Shown: positions 31,993 through 40,391, counted from the first letter of the stretch. The stretch: 64,000 bases of DNA from Azospirillum cavernae (GCF_003590795.1 NZ_QYUL01000002.1:1419001-1483000); one strand, 5' to 3'. Translations and numbers: made by a program. Notes: a model not told the origin generated them from the letters alone.

Positions 31993-32030
31993 AAAAGACC
32001 GCAGCCTCCGGCGAGAGGCTGCGGTCTTTT
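31993..32030. terminator. Bidirectional terminator between adk and the GntR gene
   Basis: A perfect 16-pair stem (aaaagaccgcagcctc, 31993-32008, with 32015-32030) has a 6-base loop, with A and T tracts on both sides. It serves the convergent adk and GntR-family genes and closes the ribosomal superoperon. Confidence 0.93.
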
Positions 32031-32046
32031 TGTTTGGTGACTGGGG

Positions 32047-32814
32047 TCAGTCGGCGGTGGGGGAGGGCGGTGGCGCGGTTTCCGTCGGCGCGTTGCCCGG
32101 CGTCGCGTTCATGGCGTGGTAACGGGCCAGAACCCAGCCCAGATGGGCGGTGACGGCGTTGGCGGCGGCGTCGGCGTCGCGGCGGGCGATGGCGTCGTAG
32201 ATGGCGCGGTGATGGTCGATCATCAACGCCTCGTGGTTTTCCATGTAGGGTTCGGTGTGGTTCAACTCCACCATGTTGCCGAGGATGTCTCGGATGGTGG
32301 AGAGCAGATGCAGATAGACCGGGCTGCCCGACGCCTGGGCGACCGACAGATGGAAATCCATGTCGTCGGCGGCGCGGTTGCCGTCGCCGCCGGTCTGGCT
32401 CATCGCCGCCAGAATGCGGCCGATGTTGGCGATTTGCTCGGGCGTGGCGTGTTCGGCGGCGCGGCGGGCGGCCCAGCCTTCCAACGCCATGCGGATCTCC
32501 ACCAGATCGCAAAGATTGTCGTGCTTGCCGCGCACCATGGCGGTCAGCGCGCCATCCATCATCCCTGTGGACGAAACGACTCGGGTGCCGCCGCCCTGGA
32601 CGGCGGTCAGGAAGCCTTGGGTCTTGAGCTTTTGCAGCGCGGCGCGCACGGACACTCGGCTGACATGGAGTTGTTCGGCCAATTGCCGTTCACCGGGCAA
32701 GCGCTGTCCCGGCACCAACTCGCCGCGTGAAATGCGGTCGAGCAACTGTTGCGCCACCCATTCCGAGATGCGCGGGGAGGAGGAGCCGTGAGCGCTGTCG
32801 TCGGTGGCGGGCAC
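32047..32814 (-). CDS. GntR-family (FadR/FCD subfamily) transcriptional regulator
   Basis: An N-terminal winged helix (RISRGELVPGQRLPGERQLA then VSRVSVRAALQKLKTQGFL) marks a GntR regulator. The all-helical C-terminal part (residues about 95-230, with MDFHLSVAQASGSPVYLHLL and DHHRAIYDAI) is the FCD effector domain with its metal-binding Asp/His pattern. Relatives of the PdhR/LldR/DgoR group sense organic acids or sugar acids. The preferred start is the GTG at 32814, because AAAGGGGG lies 8 bases upstream; two ATGs further upstream have no such site. The C-terminus is a Pro/Thr-rich tail. The next gene upstream is an EamA transporter on the same strand, but a target cannot be assigned. Confidence 0.88.
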   Translation of the reverse strand: MPATDDSAHGSSSPRISEWVAQQLLDRISRGELVPGQRLPGERQLAEQLHVSRVSVRAALQKLKTQGFLTAVQGGGTRVVSSTGMMDGALTAMVRGKHDNLCDLVEIRMALEGWAARRAAEHATPEQIANIGRILAAMSQTGGDGNRAADDMDFHLSVAQASGSPVYLHLLSTIRDILGNMVELNHTEPYMENHEALMIDHHRAIYDAIARRDADAAANAVTAHLGWVLARYHAMNATPGNAPTETAPPPSPTAD

Positions 32815-32928
32815 GAGGATAACCCCCTTTTTCCATAAGCGGTAAGTCATAGCCGTAGCGGGCGCGACGGCGCAGGTCAACGAGCGAACCAGTCAAGCAC
32901 AGAACGCGGGCCGACGGTGGATGGATTG

Positions 32929-33837
32929 TCAGCGGCTGCCGCGTCGGGCCAGCAGAATGCCCACCAGAATCACAGCCGCGCCCGCCGCTTGCAAGGCCCC
33001 CAACGGCTCGTTCAGCAGCAGCCAAGCGAGAATCGCGGCGGCGGCGGGCTGCAACAGCAGGCTGACCGAGGAGAAGGAGGCGGGCAGATGCGCCAGCGCG
33101 TAGGCGATCAGGCTCTGGCCCCCGGCGTGGCTGAACAGGGCCAACCCGGCCAGCACCAACCAGCCGTCAGAGTTGGCCGGAAACAGCGGTTGGCCGGACA
33201 CGAGCGCCAAAGGCAACAGGATGACGGCGGTGATGCCGCCGCTCCAGGTCATGATGGTGGCGGTGGAAAACTCGGACCGCAGATGGCCGACCGACAGGAT
33301 GTAGCCGCCATAGAAGACGGCCGTCAGCAAGCCCAGCGCGTCGCCGAACAGATGGTCGGCGCTCAGCCGAAAGCTTTCGCCCATCAGGATCAACGCGCCC
33401 GCCAACGCCAGAATCATGCCGACGACGAATCGGCTGGTGAAGCGCTCCTTGAACAGGAACCAGGCGACGGGAGCGACGAACAGCGGGGCGAAATTGGCCA
33501 GCAGCGTCGCGTTGGCGACCGAGGTGTAGCCGATGGAGATGTGCCAGATCACCAAATCCCCGGCGAAGCAAAGACCGGCCAGGGTCAGCCGGGCGAAGTC
33601 GCGCGGCGTGCTGGGCGCGCGGCTGCGCCCGCCCTTCGGCTCCAGTCTCATCCACAGAGCCAGCACGGGGGCGGACAAGGCGACTCGCCAGAAGGCGATG
33701 GCGACCGGACCAACGTCGGACAGGCGCACGAAGATTGGCGCGAAGGCAATGCTCAACGCGCCAGCCAGCAGCGCGATCAAAGCGAGGCGCTGCGCGTGCG
33801 GCGTGTGAAGGGCTGGGAGGACGCGGGAATCGGTCAT
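32929..33837 (-). CDS. EamA/DMT-family transporter
   Basis: About 302 residues with ten hydrophobic segments arranged as two EamA repeats (AFAPIFVRLSDVGPVAIAFW in repeat 1; FSHAGGQSLIAYALAHLPAS and LLNEPLGALQAAGAAVILVG in repeat 2). Such drug/metabolite transporters export amino acids or metabolites, and the substrate cannot be told from sequence alone. The ATG at 33837 (MTDSRVLPALHT) is preferred to one 17 codons upstream that would add a basic, poorly conserved leader. It lies between the GntR regulator and the Cys-rich lipoprotein, all on the minus strand but separated by more than 100 bases on each side. Confidence 0.9.
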   Translation of the reverse strand: MTDSRVLPALHTPHAQRLALIALLAGALSIAFAPIFVRLSDVGPVAIAFWRVALSAPVLALWMRLEPKGGRSRAPSTPRDFARLTLAGLCFAGDLVIWHISIGYTSVANATLLANFAPLFVAPVAWFLFKERFTSRFVVGMILALAGALILMGESFRLSADHLFGDALGLLTAVFYGGYILSVGHLRSEFSTATIMTWSGGITAVILLPLALVSGQPLFPANSDGWLVLAGLALFSHAGGQSLIAYALAHLPASFSSVSLLLQPAAAAILAWLLLNEPLGALQAAGAAVILVGILLARRGSR

Positions 33838-33950
33838 CCTTCGCTTATAGCCAGAGCGCCCCGACCGTGCCAGACGGGGGCGCGTCATGGCTGCCGTGCG
33901 CGCCGTCCGCTCCCGGCAAACGGCGAGAGACCGGGGTGGGGCGTTGGCGG

Positions 33951-34637
33951 TCAGCGCGGGCGGATGCGCTTCAAGGAGACGGCTTCATCGTCCTCGCTGC
34001 CGTAATCCTCGTAATGGACCGGGCAACGGCCATCGGAGCGGGCGGCGCCGGTGACGGTGGCGGGGTACCAATCGCCCTTCCATTGCACCTCGACCCGCAT
34101 GCCGCGCACGCAGAGCGAACGGTCGTTGCCGACGGGCGCGGATTGCAGGGGGGCGGTGGGGGCCGACAGCGGCACTGTGCTTTGCGAACTCATCATCGGC
34201 GCTTGGCTCGGGGCCGCCGCGCCTTGCTGGTCGCAGAACATTGTGCAGACCCGGTTGGCGATCACCTGTCCGCCGCACAGGCCGCCGAAGCAATCGCGGT
34301 AATTGGCCTCGCAACGGTCATGGCAGCTGTTGCTGCTGCACCCATAGGAGTTTTCGAAATCGCTGACCGATTTTTTGATCGGTTTCTTTTCAGCGCTTTG
34401 GCGGCGCACGTAGGATTCATACTCGTAGGCGGCGCGGCTGCGGGCGTCGGCGCGGCACGCCTGTTCGCTCATTGAGCAGGTTTGACGGCACAGGCTGCGC
34501 TCCTGCTGGCATTGGGACACGCAGAGCCGCCCTTGGCTCGTCGTCGGCGGAATCATGCTGTATTGGGTTTCGTAGATCGGACCGCAAGCGCTCAGCAGCG
34601 CGACCAGACCCAGGCACAAGGACAGCAGGCGAACCAT
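33951..34637 (-). CDS. Cysteine-rich lipoprotein with a Tudor-like C-terminal domain
   Basis: A 228-residue protein starting with a lipoprotein signal (LSLCLGLVALLSACGP, lipobox LSAC, lipidated Cys near residue 18). The mature part has regularly spaced cysteines (CVSQCQQERSLCRQTC and CSSNSCHDRCEANYRDC) resembling CX3C-type helical hairpins held by disulfides, plus a CTMFC segment. The last 50 residues (VEVQWKGDWYPATVTG, then VHYEDYGSEDDEAV) look like a Tudor/Agenet-type small barrel. The ATG at 34637 has GGAG 8 bases upstream. I know no named family with this combination. It is predicted to be an envelope protein whose function is unknown. Confidence 0.8.
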   Translation of the reverse strand: MVRLLSLCLGLVALLSACGPIYETQYSMIPPTTSQGRLCVSQCQQERSLCRQTCSMSEQACRADARSRAAYEYESYVRRQSAEKKPIKKSVSDFENSYGCSSNSCHDRCEANYRDCFGGLCGGQVIANRVCTMFCDQQGAAAPSQAPMMSSQSTVPLSAPTAPLQSAPVGNDRSLCVRGMRVEVQWKGDWYPATVTGAARSDGRCPVHYEDYGSEDDEAVSLKRIRPR

Positions 34638-34757
34638 CAAACAGACTCCGGCGACGTTGGACTCCGATCTTATCAGTTTATCAAACGGTCAGCCAAGGAC
34701 GCCCAACGCCGTTGTCTGCGCCTTCACCCGATTGATCGCTTGGGTTACTGTGGTTGG

Positions 34758-35636
34758 ATGACCTCCTCCTCCTCTGATGGCGGGCATGGGCCTGCCGCGC
34801 ACACCCGCCCTGTCACCGCGCCCGCTCCCGCGCGCGGCGGGCTTCCTCCCTTGCTTGGTCCGGATGATCCGCCGCCGGTGACGGTGCTGCATCCGGACGC
34901 GCGTGGGGCGCTGCTGCTGGTCTGCGACCATGCGTCGCGGGCGATCCCGCAGAGCTTGGGAAATCTCGGTTTGCCAGAGGAGCAACTGGGCCGTCACATC
35001 GCCTATGACATCGGCGCCGCCGCCCTGACTCGGCGCTTGGCGGAACGCTTTTCGGCGACGGCGGTGCTGTCGGGCTATTCCCGGCTCGTCATCGACCCGA
35101 ACCGCGATTTGGAGGATCCGACCGCCATTCCCGTCATCAGCGACGGGGTGGTGATTCCGGGCAACCGGGCGCTGGACGCCGCCGCGCAGGCGCAGCGGGT
35201 GGAGACGCTGTTCCGTCCTTATCAAGAGGCTGTGGCGCGGGAGGTCGCGCGCGTCCGCGCGGGTGGGCAGGTCCCGATTTTGCTGTCGGTCCACAGCTTC
35301 ACTCCAGAGATGCGGGGCGTGCCTCGGCCCTGGCACATCGGGGTGTTGTGGGACCGCGACCCGCGCTTGCCGATCCCCTTGCTCAACGCGCTGCGGGCCG
35401 ATGGGCGGTGGCGCGTGGGCGACAATGAACCCTATTCCGGGCGCGACACCACCGGCGGCACGGTGGAAACCCACGCGACTCCGGCGGGCTACCCCAACGC
35501 GCTGTTGGAGGTCCGGCAGGATCTGATTGACGACGACGCTGGCGTCGCGCTGTGGGCGCAGGTTCTGGGCGACGCGCTGGAACATTTGCTGACCGCGCCC
35601 GATCTGGCGACCATCCACCATTATCCACGGGTCTGA
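34758..35636 (+). CDS. N-formylglutamate amidohydrolase family protein
   Basis: About 292 residues related to HutG-type N-formylglutamate deformylases, zinc enzymes that release formate and glutamate from N-formylglutamate in histidine breakdown. Visible blocks are LLLVCDHASRAIPQSLGNLG (N-terminal metal-site Asp/His), LIDPNRDLEDP-like IDPNRDLEDPTAIP, LSVHSFTPEMRG with the metal histidine, and NALLEVRQDLI. The ATG at 34758 begins a Ser/Pro-rich leader of about 30 residues. No hut genes are nearby. Instead it runs into a YbdK-type carboxylate-amine ligase 4 bases downstream, so the pair probably acts together on an amide or peptide-like substrate. Confidence 0.88.
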   Translation: MTSSSSDGGHGPAAHTRPVTAPAPARGGLPPLLGPDDPPPVTVLHPDARGALLLVCDHASRAIPQSLGNLGLPEEQLGRHIAYDIGAAALTRRLAERFSATAVLSGYSRLVIDPNRDLEDPTAIPVISDGVVIPGNRALDAAAQAQRVETLFRPYQEAVAREVARVRAGGQVPILLSVHSFTPEMRGVPRPWHIGVLWDRDPRLPIPLLNALRADGRWRVGDNEPYSGRDTTGGTVETHATPAGYPNALLEVRQDLIDDDAGVALWAQVLGDALEHLLTAPDLATIHHYPRV

Positions 35637-35640
35637 GCGC

Positions 35641-36780
35641 ATGGAACCGTCCTTCACCCTGGGGCTGGAAGAAGAGTATCTGCTGGTGGACCGCGCCACG
35701 CGCGACATCGTGCCCAGCCCGCCGGAGGAAATGCTGGAGGCCTGTCAGGCTCAGGCTCCGGGCCGCATCCATCCCGAATTCCTGCGTTGCCAGATTGAGG
35801 TTGGAACGCCGGTCTGCACGAGCTTGGCGCAGGCGCGGGACGAGTTGGCGGGCTTGCGATCCCTTGTCGCCGGGGTGGCCGATCAGCATGGTTTGGCCCC
35901 CATCGCCGCCTCGACCCACCCCTTCGCCGCGTGGGAGCCGCAGAAGCACACCAACCGGGACCGCTACAACATGCTGGCGCGCGACCTCGGCGCCCCGGCG
36001 CGGCGGTTGATGATCTGCGGCATGCACGTCCACATCGGCATCGAGGACGACGACCTCCGCATCGATTTGATGAATCAGGTGCGCTATTTCCTGCCGCATT
36101 TGCTGGCGCTGTCGACCTCCTCCCCCTTCTGGCGCGGGCGGGACATGGAGCGGCGGTCTTACCGGCTGTCGGTTTGGCACGAGTTGCCGCGCACCGGCAT
36201 GCCCGCCAGCTTCCAGAGCTTTGGCGAGTATCAAAGCCATGTCGGGGCCTTGGTCAACGCGGGCGTGATTGAGGACGCGAGCAAGCTGTGGTGGGACATC
36301 CGCCCCTCCTCGCGCTTTCCCACGTTGGAAATGCGCATCACCGACATTTGCACCAGGCTGGACGACGCGGTGACGGTGGCGGCGCTGTACCGCTGCCTGC
36401 TGCGCATGCTGTGGCGGTTGAAGCTGCGCAACGTGACCTGGCGGCCCTACAAAAACATGCTGATCGAGGAAAACCGCTGGCGCGCCCAGCGCTATGGGTT
36501 GGACAGCGGGCTGGTGGATTTCGGTCAGGGCCGGATCGTTCCTTACAGCGATCTGCTGGAGGAGATCATCGACTTGACCCGCGAGGACGCCGCGCATTTC
36601 GGCTGCACCACCGAGGTGGAGCGGGCGCGCGACATTCTGGCGCGCGGCACCAGCGCTCACCGGCAGGTGGCGATCTATCAGGAGGCGCTGGAAAACGGCG
36701 CCACCGGCTGGGAGGCGCTGCACAAGGTGGTGGATTGGTTGGCCGAGGAAACCATGGTCGGGGTGCGCGACGCGGCCTGA
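35641..36780 (+). CDS. Carboxylate-amine ligase, YbdK family (GCS2-like)
   Basis: A 379-residue ATP-dependent ligase of the glutamate-cysteine ligase type 2 superfamily. The N-terminal FTLGLEEEYLLVDRATRDIV, the ICGMHVHIGIEDDDLRID metal/ATP block and WWDIRPSSRFPTLEMRITD are typical of YbdK, which shows weak gamma-glutamylcysteine synthetase activity in E. coli. The native substrate is unsettled. It follows the amidohydrolase gene by 4 bases, clearly in one operon. Convergent mlaA lies downstream. Confidence 0.92.
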   Translation: MEPSFTLGLEEEYLLVDRATRDIVPSPPEEMLEACQAQAPGRIHPEFLRCQIEVGTPVCTSLAQARDELAGLRSLVAGVADQHGLAPIAASTHPFAAWEPQKHTNRDRYNMLARDLGAPARRLMICGMHVHIGIEDDDLRIDLMNQVRYFLPHLLALSTSSPFWRGRDMERRSYRLSVWHELPRTGMPASFQSFGEYQSHVGALVNAGVIEDASKLWWDIRPSSRFPTLEMRITDICTRLDDAVTVAALYRCLLRMLWRLKLRNVTWRPYKNMLIEENRWRAQRYGLDSGLVDFGQGRIVPYSDLLEEIIDLTREDAAHFGCTTEVERARDILARGTSAHRQVAIYQEALENGATGWEALHKVVDWLAEETMVGVRDAA

Positions 36781-36802
36781 CGGGCCGTCGTCGCGCGTTG
36801 GG

Positions 36803-37540
36803 TCATCCCTGTGGGGGCGGGGACTGAGGAGCGGGGGCGTTCTGAACGCGCGGTCCGGGTTTGGCCGCCGCCTCGGTCGCGCCGCCGCAGCCTTGCTCAA
36901 TATAGGTCTGATAATCGGCGCGCTGGACCGCGTAGAGGTCTTCGCCCGCCGTCGGCACATTCTTGGCGTGGCGCAGGGCCGAGGCCGAACCGCCCAGATC
37001 AATGACCAGGAAATCCACCGTCGCCAGCGTGGTGGAGATGAAGCTCAGCGCGTAGACCTCCGCCGCGACGCCGACGGTCAGCGCGACCGCGCCCACCGTG
37101 TTGGTCGGCCCGACAAAGGGCAGCACAAGGTAGGAGCCGGGGCGCAGGCCGGTCTTGCACAGCGACGCGCCGTAATTCGCCTCACGCCGGGTCAACCCGA
37201 TGGCGGTGGCGGGATCGAACAGGCCGCCGATGCCGACGGTGGAGTTGACGGCGAAGCGCGTCGCCGACACCGCCGTGTTGGTCGCCTTGCCTTGGAGAGC
37301 GTTGTCGAGAATCATCTCGATCTCGGTCAAATTGGCGTAGGCGTTGCTCAGACCTGTTTTCACCGGACCGGGAACCCACGGGCCGACATGATTGACCACC
37401 GGGTTGATGACCCAATCGACCAGCCCCTTGTTGAAGGCGAACATCGGTCGGTTGAAGGATTCCAACGGATCCTCCGCCGCGTGGCCGACGGAGGGCGCGC
37501 AGGCCAGGAACAGGGCGAGAGCCAGAGAAGCCGCGCGCAT
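36803..37540 (-). CDS. mlaA: MlaA/VacJ-family phospholipid transport protein
   Basis: MlaA removes mislocalised phospholipids from the outer leaflet of the outer membrane and passes them to the Mla pathway. The protein (245 residues) starts with a signal peptide ending SVGHA or at a weak lipobox (FLAC). The signature DPLESFNRPMFAFNKGLVDW and the PVPGPVK-like WVPGPVKTGLSNAYANLTE are clear, as are RREANYGASLCKTGLRPGSY and LVLPFVGPTN. The ATG at 37540 with AGGA just upstream is chosen; an upstream frame of 48 codons is not signal-peptide-like. A Pro/Gln-rich tail ends the protein. Other mla genes are not in the window. Confidence 0.93.
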   Translation of the reverse strand: MRAASLALALFLACAPSVGHAAEDPLESFNRPMFAFNKGLVDWVINPVVNHVGPWVPGPVKTGLSNAYANLTEIEMILDNALQGKATNTAVSATRFAVNSTVGIGGLFDPATAIGLTRREANYGASLCKTGLRPGSYLVLPFVGPTNTVGAVALTVGVAAEVYALSFISTTLATVDFLVIDLGGSASALRHAKNVPTAGEDLYAVQRADYQTYIEQGCGGATEAAAKPGPRVQNAPAPQSPPPQG

Positions 37541-37769
37541 GGTGATCCTTTTGATCGTGCAGGCCCGAAGGCGACGCGACCACCATACATTAGATATTTT
37601 GCGATTTAACAGCGCTGGGCTGCGGCGAAACGGCGCCGCCGTCGCTTTCAACCGGGCGATCCACGCAATTGCATGCTTTTGCAATCAAATGGGGCGGTGT
37701 AAGGGGATGCTGTGCGGACGGGGTGACGGGCTGGCCGCCGCCCCCGCCGCTCACAAGGGAGAATGCGGG

Positions 37770-37844
37770 ATGAGCAAAATCCTCACTCTCCTGATCCTGC
37801 TGTTGCAGATCATCAAGGCGTGCCTTGATCTTCTGAACCGCTAA
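37770..37844 (+). CDS. Very small hydrophobic peptide (24 residues)
   Basis: The ATG at 37770 has a strong Shine-Dalgarno (AAGGGAG, 8 bases upstream) and opens a 24-codon frame. It starts MSKILTLLILLLQIIKAC and ends LLNR. Nearly the whole peptide is one hydrophobic or amphipathic helix with basic ends, as in small membrane proteins and type I toxins. A hairpin lies 12 bases after the stop, and a TTGACA on the opposite strand at 37919-37924 could drive an antisense RNA. No homologue is recognised. The support is the binding site, composition and downstream hairpin. Confidence 0.5.
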   Translation: MSKILTLLILLLQIIKACLDLLNR

Positions 37845-37855
37845 GGATCGGGTCG

Positions 37856-37886
37856 GGCGGGCAGGGAGTTGCATTCCCTGTCCGCC
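37856..37886. terminator. Hairpin after the 24-residue peptide gene
   Basis: ggcgggcaggga pairs with tccctgtccgcc (one wobble) around a 7-base loop. It lacks a T tract on either side, so it is either a 3' stabiliser of the small mRNA or the 5' hairpin of an antisense transcript. Confidence 0.4.
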
Positions 37887-37967
37887 TGTCCCCGAATGTG
37901 GGTCTTGCGCCGCCGTCTGTCAATTGTGGTCCGGCGCTTGATTGGGCGCGCAACCCTGTCCTCCGGC

Positions 37968-37996
37968 TTGACGTCTGCGTCATGTCTCCATACGCT
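37968..37996 (+). promoter_or_regulatory. Candidate promoter upstream of metY
   Basis: TTGACG (37968-37973), a 17-base spacer and TACGCT (37991-37996). It would start a transcript near 38003 that runs into the terminator at 38041-38086, 64 bases before metY. The transcript is therefore either attenuated or a short RNA. Confidence 0.45.
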
Positions 37997-38040
37997 CCCG
38001 CACCGTCAACACCGTCCAACGCGGGTTGAGCAGGGCAGGC

Positions 38041-38086
38041 AAAAAAGAAAGAGGGCCGCGCGTTCGATGCGGCCCTCGCTTTTTTC
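38041..38086. terminator. Strong bidirectional terminator in the metY leader
   Basis: gagggccgc (38051-38059) pairs with gcggccctc (38069-38077), with A6 before and T6 after. It is a clear intrinsic terminator lying upstream of metY on the same strand. With the promoter at 37968 it defines a leader or small RNA of about 85 bases. Confidence 0.8.
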
Positions 38087-38149
38087 AACGCCCGCGCGGT
38101 TTTCCGCTCTGGCCGCTCACGGCGCGGGGCAAGGGGAGGGGAAACGGAC

Positions 38150-39469
38150 ATGGCCGACGCCAAGTTTTTGAAATTCGACACGCAAAGCCTGCACGCGGGG
38201 CAACGGCCCGATCCGGCCACCGGGGCGCGGGCCGTGCCGATCCACATGACCTCGTCCTACGTCTTTCAGGACACCGACCACGCGGCGGCTTTGTTCAATC
38301 TGGAACGCGCCGGTCACATCTATTCCCGCATCTCCAACCCGACCGTCGCGGTTTTGGAAGAGCGGTTGGCGATTCTGGAGGGCGGCGTCGGCGCGGTCTG
38401 CACGGCGAGCGGGCAGGCGGCCTTGACGCTGGCGATTCTGACGCTGATGGACGCGGGCGGGCACATCGTCGCCTCCTCCTCCATCTATGGCGGCAGTCGG
38501 AATTTGCTGGCCTACACGCTGCCGCGCTTTGGCGTCACCACCAGCTTTGTCCATCCGCGCGACCTGGACGGCATCCGCGCCGCGATCCGCCCGGAAACCC
38601 GGCTGGTTTTTGGCGAGGTTCTGGGCAATCCGGGGCTTGAGGTGCTGGACGTTCCCGCCGTCGCGGCCATCGCCCACGCGGCGGGCGTGCCGTTGCTGAT
38701 CGATTCGACCTTCACCACGCCCTATCTGTGCCGCCCGCTGGCCCATGGCGCCGATCTGGTCATGCATTCCTGCACCAAATGGCTGGCCGGGCATGGCGTG
38801 GCCATCGGCGGGGTGGTGATCGACGGCGGAAGCTTTGATTGGGAGGCGTCGGGCAAGTTCCCGACCCTGACCGAACCCTACGCCGGGTATCACGGCATTG
38901 ATTTCGCGGAAGAGTATGGCCCCGCCGCCTTCATCATGCGTGCCCGCGCCGAGGGCTTGCGCGATTTCGGCGCCTGCATGAGTCCGATGAACGCCTTTCA
39001 GATCCTGCAAGGGGTGGAAACGCTGCCGCTGCGCATGAAGGGCCACATCCACAACGCGCGGAAAATCGTCGCCTTTCTGGAAACCGAACTGTCGTCGGAC
39101 AAGGGGGCGGTCGCCTGGGTGTCTTATCCCGAACTGGTCGATCACCCCGATCACGCCCTGGCCGCGCGGCTGCTGCCCAACGGCTGTGGCTCGATCATTT
39201 CCTTTGGCGTCAAAGGTCCAGGTGGCGGGCGCGAGGCCGGGCGGCGCTTCATCGAGTCGCTGTCGCTGTTCTCTCACCTCGCCAACGTCGGCGACGCCAA
39301 ATCGCTGGTCATCCATCCGGCCAGCACCACCCACGCCCAGCTTGACGCGGCGGCCTTGGCCGCGTCGGGCGTGGGGGAGGACATGATCCGCCTGTCCATC
39401 GGGCTGGAGGATTCCGACGATTTGATCGACGATCTGAAGCAGGCGCTGCGCGCCGCCGCCAAGGGGTGA
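38150..39469 (+). CDS. metY: O-acetylhomoserine sulfhydrylase (aminocarboxypropyltransferase)
   Basis: A PLP enzyme (439 residues) of the Cys/Met metabolism family that makes homocysteine from O-acetylhomoserine and sulfide. The N-terminal FDTQSLHAGQRPDPATGARA and the cofactor block HSCTKWLAGHG with the Schiff-base lysine K210 are visible. SASGQAA-type TASGQAALTLAILTLMDAGG and LLIDSTFTTPYLCRPLAHGA are typical of MetY, which is longer than MetB/MetC/MetZ. GGGGAGGGG precedes the ATG. A terminator-bearing leader upstream suggests regulation, but I could not match it to a known SAM or SAH riboswitch. An alpha/beta hydrolase gene follows after 7 bases. Confidence 0.94.
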   Translation: MADAKFLKFDTQSLHAGQRPDPATGARAVPIHMTSSYVFQDTDHAAALFNLERAGHIYSRISNPTVAVLEERLAILEGGVGAVCTASGQAALTLAILTLMDAGGHIVASSSIYGGSRNLLAYTLPRFGVTTSFVHPRDLDGIRAAIRPETRLVFGEVLGNPGLEVLDVPAVAAIAHAAGVPLLIDSTFTTPYLCRPLAHGADLVMHSCTKWLAGHGVAIGGVVIDGGSFDWEASGKFPTLTEPYAGYHGIDFAEEYGPAAFIMRARAEGLRDFGACMSPMNAFQILQGVETLPLRMKGHIHNARKIVAFLETELSSDKGAVAWVSYPELVDHPDHALAARLLPNGCGSIISFGVKGPGGGREAGRRFIESLSLFSHLANVGDAKSLVIHPASTTHAQLDAAALAASGVGEDMIRLSIGLEDSDDLIDDLKQALRAAAKG

Positions 39470-39476
39470 GCCTGCC

Positions 39477-40340
39477 ATGACGCAAACCACCGACACGACC
39501 GCCGACAACCGCTTGCCCAACAACCGGCAGCCCAGCAACCAACTGACCGTCAACGGCCACAGCGTTTACGCCCACACCGGCGGGCGCCCCTTCGATCCGG
39601 CGCGGCCCGTCGCCGTGCTGCTGCACGGCGCGGGCATGGACCACACGGTGTGGAGCCTGCAAACCCGCTATCTGGCCCATCATGGGCGGTCGGTGCTGGC
39701 GGTCGATCTGCCGGGCCATGGCCGTTCGGGCGGAGAGCCGTTGGACAGCGTCGCCGCTTTGGCCGATTGGGTGGTGGCGTTGCTGGACGCGGCGGGCGTC
39801 GCCAAGGCGGCGTTGATCGGCCATTCGATGGGCGCGTTGGTGGCGCTGGACGCCGCCGCCTGCCATCCCGACCGGGTCGAGTCCGTGGTTCTGCTGGGCG
39901 CGGCGGAACGGATGCCGGTTCATCCCGATCTGCTGGCCGCTGCGGCGGCGGGGGATCCGTCGGCCATTGAACTGGTGATCGGCTGGGGCCATGGCCCGCG
40001 CGGCCACAGCGGCGGCAGTCCGACCCCCGGTCTGGCGTTGATCCCCGGTGGACGGCGGTTGATGGCGGCGGTGAAGCCCGGTGTGCTCGGCGTCGATCTG
40101 GCCGCCTGCAACGCCTACGGGCAAGGCGGCGCGTCGGCGGACCTCGTCACCTGTCCCGCCCTGTTCGTTTTGGGAGCGTTGGACCGGATGGCGCCTGTCA
40201 AAGCCGGGCGATCTCTGGCAAGTCGCATCAAGGCGTCACAAATTGTCACAATTCCGGCGACAGGTCATATGGTGATGACCGAGGCTCCAGACGCGACCCT
40301 GGACGCCCTCAGGTCGTTTTTTGACCTGAGGCGGGCTTGA
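39477..40340 (+). CDS. Alpha/beta-fold hydrolase
   Basis: A 287-residue alpha/beta hydrolase. The oxyanion motif is LLHGAGMDHTVWSLQ, the nucleophile elbow is GHSMGALVALDAA (Ser), and the probable acid and base lie in FVLGALDRMAPVKAG and ATGHMVM. The first 25 residues are a Thr/Asn-rich, probably disordered leader. It is 7 bases after metY, so it is co-transcribed. Its substrate is unknown and a direct role in homocysteine formation is not implied. Confidence 0.9.
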   Translation: MTQTTDTTADNRLPNNRQPSNQLTVNGHSVYAHTGGRPFDPARPVAVLLHGAGMDHTVWSLQTRYLAHHGRSVLAVDLPGHGRSGGEPLDSVAALADWVVALLDAAGVAKAALIGHSMGALVALDAAACHPDRVESVVLLGAAERMPVHPDLLAAAAAGDPSAIELVIGWGHGPRGHSGGSPTPGLALIPGGRRLMAAVKPGVLGVDLAACNAYGQGGASADLVTCPALFVLGALDRMAPVKAGRSLASRIKASQIVTIPATGHMVMTEAPDATLDALRSFFDLRRA

Positions 40341-40391
40341 TTCTGACCAAAGACGCAATTTTAACGATTGTGACATCACCAACATGATCCG

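Noticed and set aside
37997..38050. SAM-II or SAH riboswitch upstream of metY
   Set aside because: The expected conserved cores of these riboswitches could not be found, so the leader is only described as an unassigned leader with a terminator.
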